A stretch of 64,000 nt of DNA, taken from CANLBN01 sp050633525. GTDB lineage: Bacteria > Pseudomonadota > Gammaproteobacteria > Pseudomonadales > Cellvibrionaceae. Shown piece by piece: positions 17,642 through 24,619 of this stretch (position 1 is the stretch's first letter; every line of letters begins with the position of its first letter). Under the pieces are notes generated by a model. The model had not been told where the DNA came from. It did no database searches and worked only from the letters and a program-made list of their open reading frames with translations. The position numbers were made by a program, and so were the translations under genes. Where the stretch lies: positions 1 to 64,000 of the forward strand of contig JBOEGR010000045.1 in NCBI GenBank assembly GCA_050633525.1, written 5' to 3'.

Positions 17642-18856
17642 CTACTGGATTCGAGTATAGGTTTCTCCACTAATAACACGTTTAACTTGCTGAACATTTG
17701 AGGCTTCCACTAGCTTCATAATTTTTTCCAGCGGAATGCCCATTCCGTTGAGCTTTCTAATTTCATGAACTTGTTGAACGGAAAGCCTTCCCTCATGACC
17801 ACAGATTATTCGTGCCGCATACTCATCATCTTTCCACAACTCACTGATAAGCAGATTGGGAATACCTGCTTTTGGGTGTTGGCGCTGATATTTAACAAGC
17901 GCTGCATCTCTTTCTTTAACCGAAACTCGATCACTGCTTAGAAGCCGATGCTTATGAAGAAAACGCATACCCTTGAAACCACCAGGAATCATGTTTAGCG
18001 ATACTCCTAATTCCATGTATCTATCAACAAAATCTTCTTCCCATGACATGATCTGTTCAAAACTGTGATCGCCCACCACCAACTCACTGCTGAGCATGAC
18101 ATTTTTCTTGCCTACAAACTCTCGCCATGTTTGATGGAAGAGCTTGTTACTACCTGATTTTATTTCATTAAAGTGTTCATTCATGCGTTGAAGCCAGTTT
18201 CTCCCGGTGACTCCAACGTAAATATACTCTTTGTCAAAATCACCATCTTCATCAAATAAAGCAATCTTATGGCAATATCCGAAATGCTGATTTCTTAACT
18301 TTGGATAGCCTTTCATTATATATTGCAGGGGAAAGGATATTGTCCATGTTGTGCCTTCAAAGCGAGCGACAGTAGCATGGACTACTATACGAGTTTCTTC
18401 TTTGCTTCGGCGAAAATCTTCAAATGCAAAGTATGGTTTAACCATAGTTTCCACTGGCTCGCCTTCTACGCAACTATGCGTAATATCAAAATCAAGTTCA
18501 TCAAAAAATTTCCATGACCTTGATATATACTCGCAATTACTTTTTAACAGCTTTTCACCAACTCCTTTTAATGCCTCAGTAACTCCATCGATATCTGTTT
18601 TGTAAGTTCCTTTTGAGTTCATAATACTTGACCCAGAATCGTTTAGTACAGCTATAAAACATTCCATAAGAAAAGAGAAATTCCACACTGAAAGTGGTGC
18701 CCACTTTCCGACTATGTTTTTGACGGATACAGGATTGATGTACTTGTAATTGTAATTTTTTGCTTTTTCTAACTGTTTCGTCACCATAGCCGTTAATTCT
18801 TTTTTAGGGAGGCTGCTGCCCTCTAAATGATTTACTAGTAGTGTCTTTTTGAACAT
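17642..18856 (-). CDS. GIY-YIG nuclease-domain protein with C-terminal HTH
   Basis: This protein of about 404 residues has a central GIY-YIG-like domain near residues 205-300: EYIYVGVTGRNWLQRMNEH carries the paired Tyr/Gly strand, Arg and conserved positions, followed by WEEDFVDRYMELGVSLNMIPGG with a Glu that could be the metal ligand. The N-terminal 200 residues are unknown. The C-terminus (LSVQQVHEIRKLNGMGIPLEKIMKLV and VQQVKRVISGETYTRI) looks like a helix-turn-helix of the kind found in homing nucleases (NUMOD-like). I chose the ATG at 18856 over the GTG just before it. It is the neighbour of a small nuclease-like gene on the same strand, about 100 bases away. A defence or homing role is inferred. 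Confidence 0.72.
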   Translation of the reverse strand: MFKKTLLVNHLEGSSLPKKELTAMVTKQLEKAKNYNYKYINPVSVKNIVGKWAPLSVWNFSFLMECFIAVLNDSGSSIMNSKGTYKTDIDGVTEALKGVGEKLLKSNCEYISRSWKFFDELDFDITHSCVEGEPVETMVKPYFAFEDFRRSKEETRIVVHATVARFEGTTWTISFPLQYIMKGYPKLRNQHFGYCHKIALFDEDGDFDKEYIYVGVTGRNWLQRMNEHFNEIKSGSNKLFHQTWREFVGKKNVMLSSELVVGDHSFEQIMSWEEDFVDRYMELGVSLNMIPGGFKGMRFLHKHRLLSSDRVSVKERDAALVKYQRQHPKAGIPNLLISELWKDDEYAARIICGHEGRLSVQQVHEIRKLNGMGIPLEKIMKLVEASNVQQVKRVISGETYTRIQ

Positions 18857-18955
18857 CACTCAGCACCCATTACAAAAGTTACGATAGGACATACGAATGT
18901 CCGAAGACCATAGAAAGTGAACCTAATCACCTCGTATGGTTGTAAACAAACTTTG

Positions 18956-19426
18956 TCAATTGCCATATGCCAGAGCAAATTGAAATGACCTTAAACAAGG
19001 GTAAGTTTCTGGAATGACATCACGCATTGGGTGACGCCGCTTCATTTCAGCCGCTATTTCAGCGACAAAATTTGGCACGGTTGTTACTTCGATATTTTCA
19101 CCCCAAATTTCTTTTGGCTGGGATTTAGACGTGCCAATAATTGCTCGTTTTTGAATGGTGGTCGGCATAGATCCAACTATTTCAGTATATTGCTCGTAGG
19201 AAAAAACAAATTTTTTAGTTAAGTATCTTTCTTCTCGTTTTTCCCAAGTAAGGGCATCCCATGATGTTTCCAAGTGAACCAATTTACTTGTAGCAGGTAA
19301 AAATGCCAAAACATCAATCTCGTTGTTGTAGCCTCCATTGGCTCTACGATTCGCTTTGATATTTGTACGCACAAAATATCCTTGTATTGAGTACCACTCG
19401 GCAGCTAATGATTCAAGAAAATTCAC
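18956..19426 (-). CDS. Small restriction-endonuclease-like protein (PD-(D/E)xK type, tentative)
   Basis: This is a 156-residue protein. Residues 33-70 read GYNNEIDVLAFLPATSKLVHLETSWDALTW, with an Asp on one strand and HLE on the next, as in PD-(D/E)xK nucleases, but the usual Lys after the second acidic residue is Thr/Ser. A basic EKREERY follows and could replace it. An N-terminal helix (FLESLAAEWYSIQGYFVRTN) is the usual first helix of the fold. It lies upstream of the GIY-YIG gene on the same strand, possibly as a pair. A restriction or defence function is an inference. Confidence 0.55.
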   Translation of the reverse strand: MNFLESLAAEWYSIQGYFVRTNIKANRRANGGYNNEIDVLAFLPATSKLVHLETSWDALTWEKREERYLTKKFVFSYEQYTEIVGSMPTTIQKRAIIGTSKSQPKEIWGENIEVTTVPNFVAEIAAEMKRRHPMRDVIPETYPCLRSFQFALAYGN

Positions 19427-19733
19427 GATCTCTCCATACAGCTAACAGTTATTATTGATATTGGATTTTTTATCCGCTTATACAGAGCATCTATAAAGCA
19501 AATTGGGGTATTCTAAGTGTCCGCTATAAATCGATAACAGCTTTCAACTTTAGATCATTGATTCATGGTCGTCACCACATTCAACAAGAATAGCAACGTA
19601 AATTATCTTCTAAGGGGGAAAAGCCTTTCCCCTGCTCCAAACGCTAAAAAAACAAGCGTTTTTCGTCACCCCTTTCTAGCGGGGACACCCCGCAACGCCC
19701 CGACCAAAGCAGGCGCAAGCGCCGCTCTTAACC

Positions 19734-19910
19734 CACATCCCTCTGGGACTTATTCAGGGTAACACAACCTTAGCCAGCCGCAAGGTATCCCGCAGATTGC
19801 CTCCCTGCAATCTGCCCTGCACAAGGGGGAACCCTCCCTTGCGGCTGGCTAACGCCGTGTTCCCACTCGCTTCGCTCGTTGTCTGGGATTTTCAATCCCA
19901 GAGGGATGTG
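19734..19910. repeat. Nested inverted repeats (three-level structure)
   Basis: The outer arms CACATCCCTCTGGGA (19734-19748) and TCCCAGAGGGATGTG (19896-19910) match perfectly over 15 bp. Inside them TAGCCAGCCGCAAGG (19771-19785) and CCTTGCGGCTGGCTA (19837-19851) match perfectly over 15 bp, and inside those GCAGATTGC (19792-19800) pairs with GCAATCTGC (19807-19815). The stretch 19427-19951 has no gene; it is GC-richer than its surroundings. It lies just upstream of the DUF3560 gene and could be a structured RNA leader, a transfer origin or a repeat family. Confidence 0.85.
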
Positions 19911-19951
19911 CGTGTTTTAAAAACCCAAATCAATGAGACGAGGACATAAAT

Positions 19952-21334
19952 ATGAACAATACAATCACTGCAACTTATAGCCTTGAAGATAATAAGCTGA
20001 GAATTTATACCGAGGAATGGCTGGACGATGAAACCTATAAAAAAGTGAAGGGCTGCGGTTTTATATGGGCACCCAGGCAAGAGTTATTTGTCGCGCCCAA
20101 GTGGACACCAGCGCGAGAGGACGTGTGCATAGCATTAGCAGGCAGTATCGCCCCGGAAGAAATAACTCTACTTGAACGGGCAGAAGCCAAAATCGAACGG
20201 CTTGACGCATTAGCGCTAAAAAAAGAAGCCCAGTCTAATGCGTTTTACAACGCAGCAAGCCGTATCGCAGAGCGGTTTTATGGCGGACAGCCTATTCTGG
20301 TGGGGCATCACTCAGAACGACGAGCAAGGCGTGATCAAGAAAGCATACATACCGCGATGACAAATTCTGTTAAAGCAGCAAAGGCCATTGATTATTGGCA
20401 GTGCCGAGCGACAGGGGTCACTCTTCACGCTAAACGAAAATCAAACTCTAGCGTTAGAGCCAGACGCATTAAAGTCCTACTGGCAGACCTTCGTGATCAA
20501 CAGCGGGATATCAATCATGCCAATATTTGTATAACACTTTGGGAAGACATCAGAGCATTACAAGAAAGCGACCCCCAACACTATGAAAAACAGGTACACC
20601 ATTATGCAGACGGACGATTAAAAACGGGCGCAGCAGCACCTTACTTTCGTGATCAATCCCTCTACCAGCAATTGGAGGAAAAGATTATCACCGCTGACCA
20701 ATGCGTGAAGATTTGCTTAGACTTTCACTATAAACAAGCTAATAGCCAGTACACCGCTCGCTGGATTAATCATATTTTAAACCGCTTGGCTTATGAGCGC
20801 TCAGAGCTGGGTGACGTTGAGCGATTCGGTGGAACACTCACCGCTGCATTACTGCAAGTATTTGCGCGAACACATGGCGCACACAAGCCCATAGCGAAAC
20901 ACCAAGGTGAAAGCTGGCAGTTATCATCCAGCGTTGCTCTGCCACTGCATATTGGTGACGGGCAAGCACTGACTCTAACCGACTCAGAGTGGAGGGATTT
21001 AATGCAAGCGTCTGGGTATGAGGTGTCTGCTGCCAAACCTAAGCAGCCGCCACTGTTAAACTTTCGAGCAATCGCAATCAAGGGGCAATCCTGGGGTACA
21101 ATCAAAATATTCCAGCAAATTGAATTAACGAAAGCGGAATATGCTGCAATCTATACAGATGACCGTATGGTAAAACTGTCTGAATGTGGGCAATTTCGAT
21201 TTAAGGTTTGCAAGCATCCAGAGCAACGAGGCTACAACGCAGAATGGTGCGCTGTATTTTTATCTGACGCTAGAGTACATGAGCCAATGGAATCCAGTGC
21301 TATTATTGTTGGTGATGCAGAAATAGGTGACTAA
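19952..21334 (+). CDS. DUF3560-domain protein
   Basis: This 460-residue soluble protein starts at the ATG at 19952 after GAGGA. The N-terminal half has ATYSLEDNKLRIYTEEWLDDETYKKVK and GFIWAPRQELFVAPKWTPAREDVCIALAG, then a helical region (IERLDALALKKEAQSNAFYNAASRIAERFYGGQPILVGHHSERRARRDQE). These are typical of DUF3560 proteins carried by plasmids and ICEs. Function is unknown; a link to anti-restriction or DNA handling has been supposed for related loci but is not shown. It follows the nested inverted repeats directly. Confidence 0.8.
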   Translation: MNNTITATYSLEDNKLRIYTEEWLDDETYKKVKGCGFIWAPRQELFVAPKWTPAREDVCIALAGSIAPEEITLLERAEAKIERLDALALKKEAQSNAFYNAASRIAERFYGGQPILVGHHSERRARRDQESIHTAMTNSVKAAKAIDYWQCRATGVTLHAKRKSNSSVRARRIKVLLADLRDQQRDINHANICITLWEDIRALQESDPQHYEKQVHHYADGRLKTGAAAPYFRDQSLYQQLEEKIITADQCVKICLDFHYKQANSQYTARWINHILNRLAYERSELGDVERFGGTLTAALLQVFARTHGAHKPIAKHQGESWQLSSSVALPLHIGDGQALTLTDSEWRDLMQASGYEVSAAKPKQPPLLNFRAIAIKGQSWGTIKIFQQIELTKAEYAAIYTDDRMVKLSECGQFRFKVCKHPEQRGYNAEWCAVFLSDARVHEPMESSAIIVGDAEIGD

Positions 21335-21449
21335 CTGGATAAACTTGCCACTATCCACCCCAATGGATGTCGCAATACAAATAGTTGACTCATTAGGCAA
21401 CATTGGGGATCATTAAACATCCGCATGATATGCGAAAACAGATAACTTT

Positions 21450-21680
21450 ATGATGAAATTGATAAAGATAGCCAAGCTAATCACTCAGCTAGTCGTGGGG
21501 GCTTTTACCCTATTATTTACCTTACTGTGGAATACAGTCGCATTGGCAACAGAAGTGCTGGCACCGGATGATGAGGACGATAGCCCTAACTCTATCGGTA
21601 ATCATCAAACCTACGGTGATACGGACGATGGCGATAGTGCTGATATCGTTAAGCGGCCCGGCACCCATTATATTGATTAA
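21450..21680 (+). CDS. Small membrane protein with acidic tail
   Basis: This is a 76-residue protein. Residues 2-32 (IKIAKLITQLVVGAFTLLF and onward) form one hydrophobic segment, followed by a very acidic tail (APDDEDDSPNS, DTDDGDSADIV). I do not recognise it. It follows the DUF3560 gene on the same strand and ends before a hairpin terminator. Confidence 0.5.
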   Translation: MMKLIKIAKLITQLVVGAFTLLFTLLWNTVALATEVLAPDDEDDSPNSIGNHQTYGDTDDGDSADIVKRPGTHYID

Positions 21681-21695
21681 GCCAAGTTCTAACTG

Positions 21696-21726
21696 AAGGC
21701 CCTATTTATTGGGTTATTTGGGCCTT
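21696..21726 (+). terminator. Probable terminator
   Basis: AAGGCCC (21696-21702) and GGGCCTT (21720-21726) form a 7-bp stem with a 17-base loop, followed by TT. It lies between convergent genes and overlaps the 3' end of the minus-strand gene. Confidence 0.4.
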
Positions 21727-21929
21727 TTGAAGATACAGGTTAACGATGCCTTTTCCACGGTACAATTCACCAACTCCCAACCTTGCTCCCCCGACTGATT
21801 TAATTTTCTAGTGATCACATCATCACCCAGTAGGCCGATGGTCTTTACTTGGTACTCCCACTGCTGAGGTTTAGCCGCATAACTCATTGCTGAAAACGAT
21901 AATAATAAAATGATTGATAAGCTTCTCAT
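21714..21929 (-). CDS. Exported DUF4177-like small protein
   Basis: This is a 71-residue protein with a signal peptide (ending SYAAKP) and a short domain: QWEYQVKTIGLLGDDVITRKLNQ, GEQGWELVNCTV and CIFKRP. This is the pattern of the DUF4177 fold, here with a Cys pair suited to the periplasm. It is a lone gene convergent with the small membrane protein. Function is unknown. Confidence 0.65.
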   Translation of the reverse strand: MRSLSIILLLSFSAMSYAAKPQQWEYQVKTIGLLGDDVITRKLNQSGEQGWELVNCTVEKASLTCIFKRPK

Positions 21930-22105
21930 TATTTCGACTCCTATAAATGGTGAAAATAATAACTGCTAAAAATATACTCAGTATTTGACGCCTCGCATTA
22001 CTGCCTTTTATTCATTTATAAGCTTTAGAGTATTGCTAACTCTGTAATGTTTAAGCATTCCTAGAATCTTTTTTTTATACAAAAATCACCACTGCCGTGA
22101 ACAAA

Positions 22106-22387
22106 ATGTACCAAACCACTAATGCTGAAAATACTAGGCACATCAATATGGAAGCAGATACAGAAAATATATTACCTCGATCATTAACAGAGATACAAAC
22201 TGCTGCTTACATAGGGATGAGCAGGTCATATCTTCGTAGAGCCAGAGTATATGGAAATAGGGATTCATCCATACCTGCACCACCTTTTATTAAGATAGGC
22301 CGCTCAGTTCGCTACTTGCGAGAAGATCTGGATATTTGGCTAGATAACCAGAAAAAATTAGAGCATCTAGGAGAGCATAAGGCATAA
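22106..22387 (+). CDS. AlpA/excisionase-like HTH protein
   Basis: This protein of about 93 residues has a MerR-like winged HTH: RSLTEIQTAAYIGMSRSYLRRARV, then PPFIKIGRSVRYLREDLDIWLDNQ. This is the AlpA/phage excisionase family that often controls an adjacent integrase and directs excision. The start is uncertain: GTG 22097, ATG 22106 and ATG 22148 all keep the HTH, and none has a clear ribosome site. It converges with the integrase gene and ends six bases from it. Confidence 0.75.
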   Translation: MYQTTNAENTRHINMEADTENILPRSLTEIQTAAYIGMSRSYLRRARVYGNRDSSIPAPPFIKIGRSVRYLREDLDIWLDNQKKLEHLGEHKA

Positions 22388-22392
22388 GCTCT

Positions 22393-23643
22393 TTATCCTA
22401 TTAATGCTATGGCGTCTGCAATATGCCCTGGCGCAAGATGGGCATAACGCTGTGTAGTGGTCGAATCTGCATGGCCACATAGCTCACGCACTGTATTTAA
22501 TGGAACACCCTTCATAACTAACTGCGAAGCAAAGTCATGGCGCATATCATGCCATCGAAAGTTTACGATACCAGCTTTATCCATAATGGTTGCCCAAGAT
22601 TTTTTCAGGTTATTTAAACGCCCACCATTATCAGAGGGGAAAACACGTCCATCTAATTTTTCAGCTTGATCTTTCCATCTATTGAGGACTTTGAGTGCAA
22701 TAGGGCTAATTGGGATATAGCGAGTATGGCTGGATTTAGTGGTATCTCCTCTAAGAGTAATTTTCATATTCACGAAATCGACATCTGACCATTTTAAATC
22801 AAAGGCTTCACCACGCCTTAAACCTGTTTTTAACGATAAAATGATAATTGGTGTCATTCGATCAGCATAATAACAATCTAGCAAAGATGGCAATTCATCA
22901 TAATTTCTTTCTCGCCTATGCTGATTACCTCTCTCTCTAGCTTGCTTCAATTCTTTATCTCTGGTTAGAAGCGCCTTATATAGATACCGCCTTTCCTCAA
23001 CAGATAGAAAACGTACTACGGGGTTTTTATCTAGCCTAAGCATTTTAAATTCTTTGAGAGGGTGGTTATCAATAACCCCCCATGACACGGCTTTACGCAA
23101 CAATGCTCTAAGAGCAGCGATACAGCGATTAATTGTACTAGCTTCTATACTATCCTTCAGTTTTTTAGTACGCCACCGCTCAACCAATGGAACCGTGATA
23201 TTGTCTAAAGGCAACTGCATAAAATCTGGAAAACTGGAAGAGAGTTTATCGAGCGTATCTTGGCCTGTTTTCAAATTTGCCAAAGCCCAAGGCCCATAGT
23301 GATCTTCAATAAAAACCTTTAATGTTCTTTGATGAGACTCAATAGCATTTTGGCGCTTTTGAGTCTTTTCTCCCTGGACGTCAACACCACTTCGTACCTG
23401 CCCTGAATAAACAGACGCCTTATCACGTGCTTTCTGCACAGTCATCTTTGCATCTACATCATAAACCCCTATCTTGATACGCTGATTTTTACGTGCCTGA
23501 TTACGATAAGCAAAATAGAAAACCAACCTACCTGTTGGCTGAACTCTTACTAAAAATCCAGCAATTTTTGTATCATAAATTTCATAGGCTTTACTACGAG
23601 GTTCAATATTTTCCACAAAGCTTTTGGTCAGATGAGCACCCAT
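22393..23643 (-). CDS. ICE integrase (tyrosine recombinase, DUF4102 type)
   Basis: This enzyme of about 416 residues cuts and joins the element at a tRNA gene. It has an N-terminal DUF4102-like arm-binding domain (GAHLTKSFVENIEP, IAGFLVRVQPTGRLVFYFAYR), a core-binding SAM-like domain (about 100-200) and the catalytic domain with LKTGLRRGEAFDLKW (Arg), HDMRHDFASQLV, ELCGHADSTTTQRYAH (His and Tyr). I chose the ATG at 23643 because AAGGGGG lies seven bases upstream; the longer start lacks this. It lies about 200 bases from the attR half-tRNA, with four direct repeats between them, as expected for an element-end integrase. Confidence 0.93.
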   Translation of the reverse strand: MGAHLTKSFVENIEPRSKAYEIYDTKIAGFLVRVQPTGRLVFYFAYRNQARKNQRIKIGVYDVDAKMTVQKARDKASVYSGQVRSGVDVQGEKTQKRQNAIESHQRTLKVFIEDHYGPWALANLKTGQDTLDKLSSSFPDFMQLPLDNITVPLVERWRTKKLKDSIEASTINRCIAALRALLRKAVSWGVIDNHPLKEFKMLRLDKNPVVRFLSVEERRYLYKALLTRDKELKQARERGNQHRRERNYDELPSLLDCYYADRMTPIIILSLKTGLRRGEAFDLKWSDVDFVNMKITLRGDTTKSSHTRYIPISPIALKVLNRWKDQAEKLDGRVFPSDNGGRLNNLKKSWATIMDKAGIVNFRWHDMRHDFASQLVMKGVPLNTVRELCGHADSTTTQRYAHLAPGHIADAIALIG

Positions 23644-23683
23644 AAGATATCCCCCTTTCAATACTACATATTATACCTTAATA

Positions 23684-23727
23684 TTAAGGGCAAATTAAGG
23701 GCAAATTAAGGGCAAATTAAGGGCAAA
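23684..23727. repeat. Four tandem 11-bp repeats upstream of the integrase
   Basis: The unit TTAAGGGCAAA occurs four times head to tail with no mismatch. It lies about 40 bases before the integrase start and about 120 bases from attR. It could bind the integrase arm domain or the AlpA-like protein, or be a slipped repeat of the promoter. Confidence 0.9.
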
Positions 23728-23847
23728 AGTGAAAAACAACCAGATATAATCTGGTACAAACAGATCACAATATAATTATAAATTATTGATTTTATTGTAT
23801 TTTTATTTACGTGATTGTTTATGGTTGTAGATGGAAGTTTCAAAAAA

Positions 23848-23897
23848 TCGCATTCATAATGCTGGGGTCGCTGGTTCAAGTCCAGCCGTAGCTACCA
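23848..23897 (+). other. attR: 3' half of a tRNA gene (CAT anticodon)
   Basis: The sequence has the anticodon loop TTCATAA with CAT at 23855-23857, a T-arm GCTGG-TTCAAGT-CCAGC, a 3' acceptor strand CGTAGCT, and ACCA. The 5' half (acceptor, D-arm) is missing upstream, and the anticodon stem pairs only partly. This is the classic leftover at one end of an element that inserted into a tRNA 3' end. The intact tRNA would be at the left end, outside the window. The CAT anticodon means tRNA-Met most likely; tRNA-Ile2 is the alternative. Confidence 0.85.
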
Positions 23898-24023
23898 TCT
23901 CTCTCTTGAATTCCAAATCAAAAGATCTCACTTGTAAACCAAACCTATATTGTTAGACTAATTAAATCTGACATTTCAGATTATGTTGTTTTTACACCAA
24001 TCACAATTAGTGTTGGCAAAAGT

Positions 24024-24524
24024 ATGGTGACAACCAGCGTAAGAAATAACACAACCATCATTATATTATCTCCCAATCGTTCCGCTGACTGGTCAGAGGT
24101 AAAAAAGTGGATAGTATTGATTAGTTTACCCGCCTTGATTGTGGCTTTAGGTTGGTTTTTTGTAGGGGTATGGATAATACTGCCTTTTGCGGGTTTGGAG
24201 CTCGCCTTAATGAGTTATCTTATGTATCGCGTCTGTTATCAAAATTATCGCGAGCAGCATATTGTCATTAATCAAAACGATGTCACTTTTTCATCAGGTA
24301 TCGGAAAACCAGACAAAGAGTATACCTTTACCCTCCCCGATTGTTACCTATCTGTCACTCAGCCCCGGAAGCCCATTGATAAGCTAGAACTCGCTCTGAA
24401 AAGTGAGTCTTACACATTGAAGTTTGGAGAATTTTTAAATCCGGAAGACCGTGAGTCAGCAAGAAAATCAATACGCAATGCGGGTATTATAGAATGCGCT
24501 TCCCGCTGGTGGGATGACAAGTAA
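24024..24524 (+). CDS. DUF2244 membrane protein
   Basis: This is a 166-residue protein with a pair of membrane segments (VLISLPALIVALGWFFVGVW and ILPFAGLELALMSYLMY), an RVCYQNYREQHIVI stretch and a soluble C-terminus ending CASRWWDDK, the DUF2244 pattern. It is the first chromosomal gene to the right of the ICE and probably a single transcription unit ending at the terminator at 24562. Function is unknown. Confidence 0.85.
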   Translation: MVTTSVRNNTTIIILSPNRSADWSEVKKWIVLISLPALIVALGWFFVGVWIILPFAGLELALMSYLMYRVCYQNYREQHIVINQNDVTFSSGIGKPDKEYTFTLPDCYLSVTQPRKPIDKLELALKSESYTLKFGEFLNPEDRESARKSIRNAGIIECASRWWDDK

Positions 24525-24561
24525 AGTACGTCTCGTTTTCCTTACAAGATATTGAATCACA

Positions 24562-24599
24562 AAAAAAGCGGTAGGAATGGCTTTACCTACCGCTTTTTT
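24562..24599. terminator. Bidirectional rho-independent terminator
   Basis: A 14-bp perfect stem (24562-24575 with 24586-24599) with core GCGGTAGG/CCTACCGC and a 10-base loop has A- and T-runs on its sides, so it can stop both convergent genes. Confidence 0.92.
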
Positions 24600-24619
24600 A
24601 TTGCACTGTTAATGTAGAA

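Noticed and set aside
23684..23727. CRISPR array
   Set aside because: The repeats are only 11 bp and are tandem without spacers; no cas genes are present.
23848..23897. A full tRNA gene
   Set aside because: The acceptor 5' strand and D-arm are missing upstream; only the 3' half exists.
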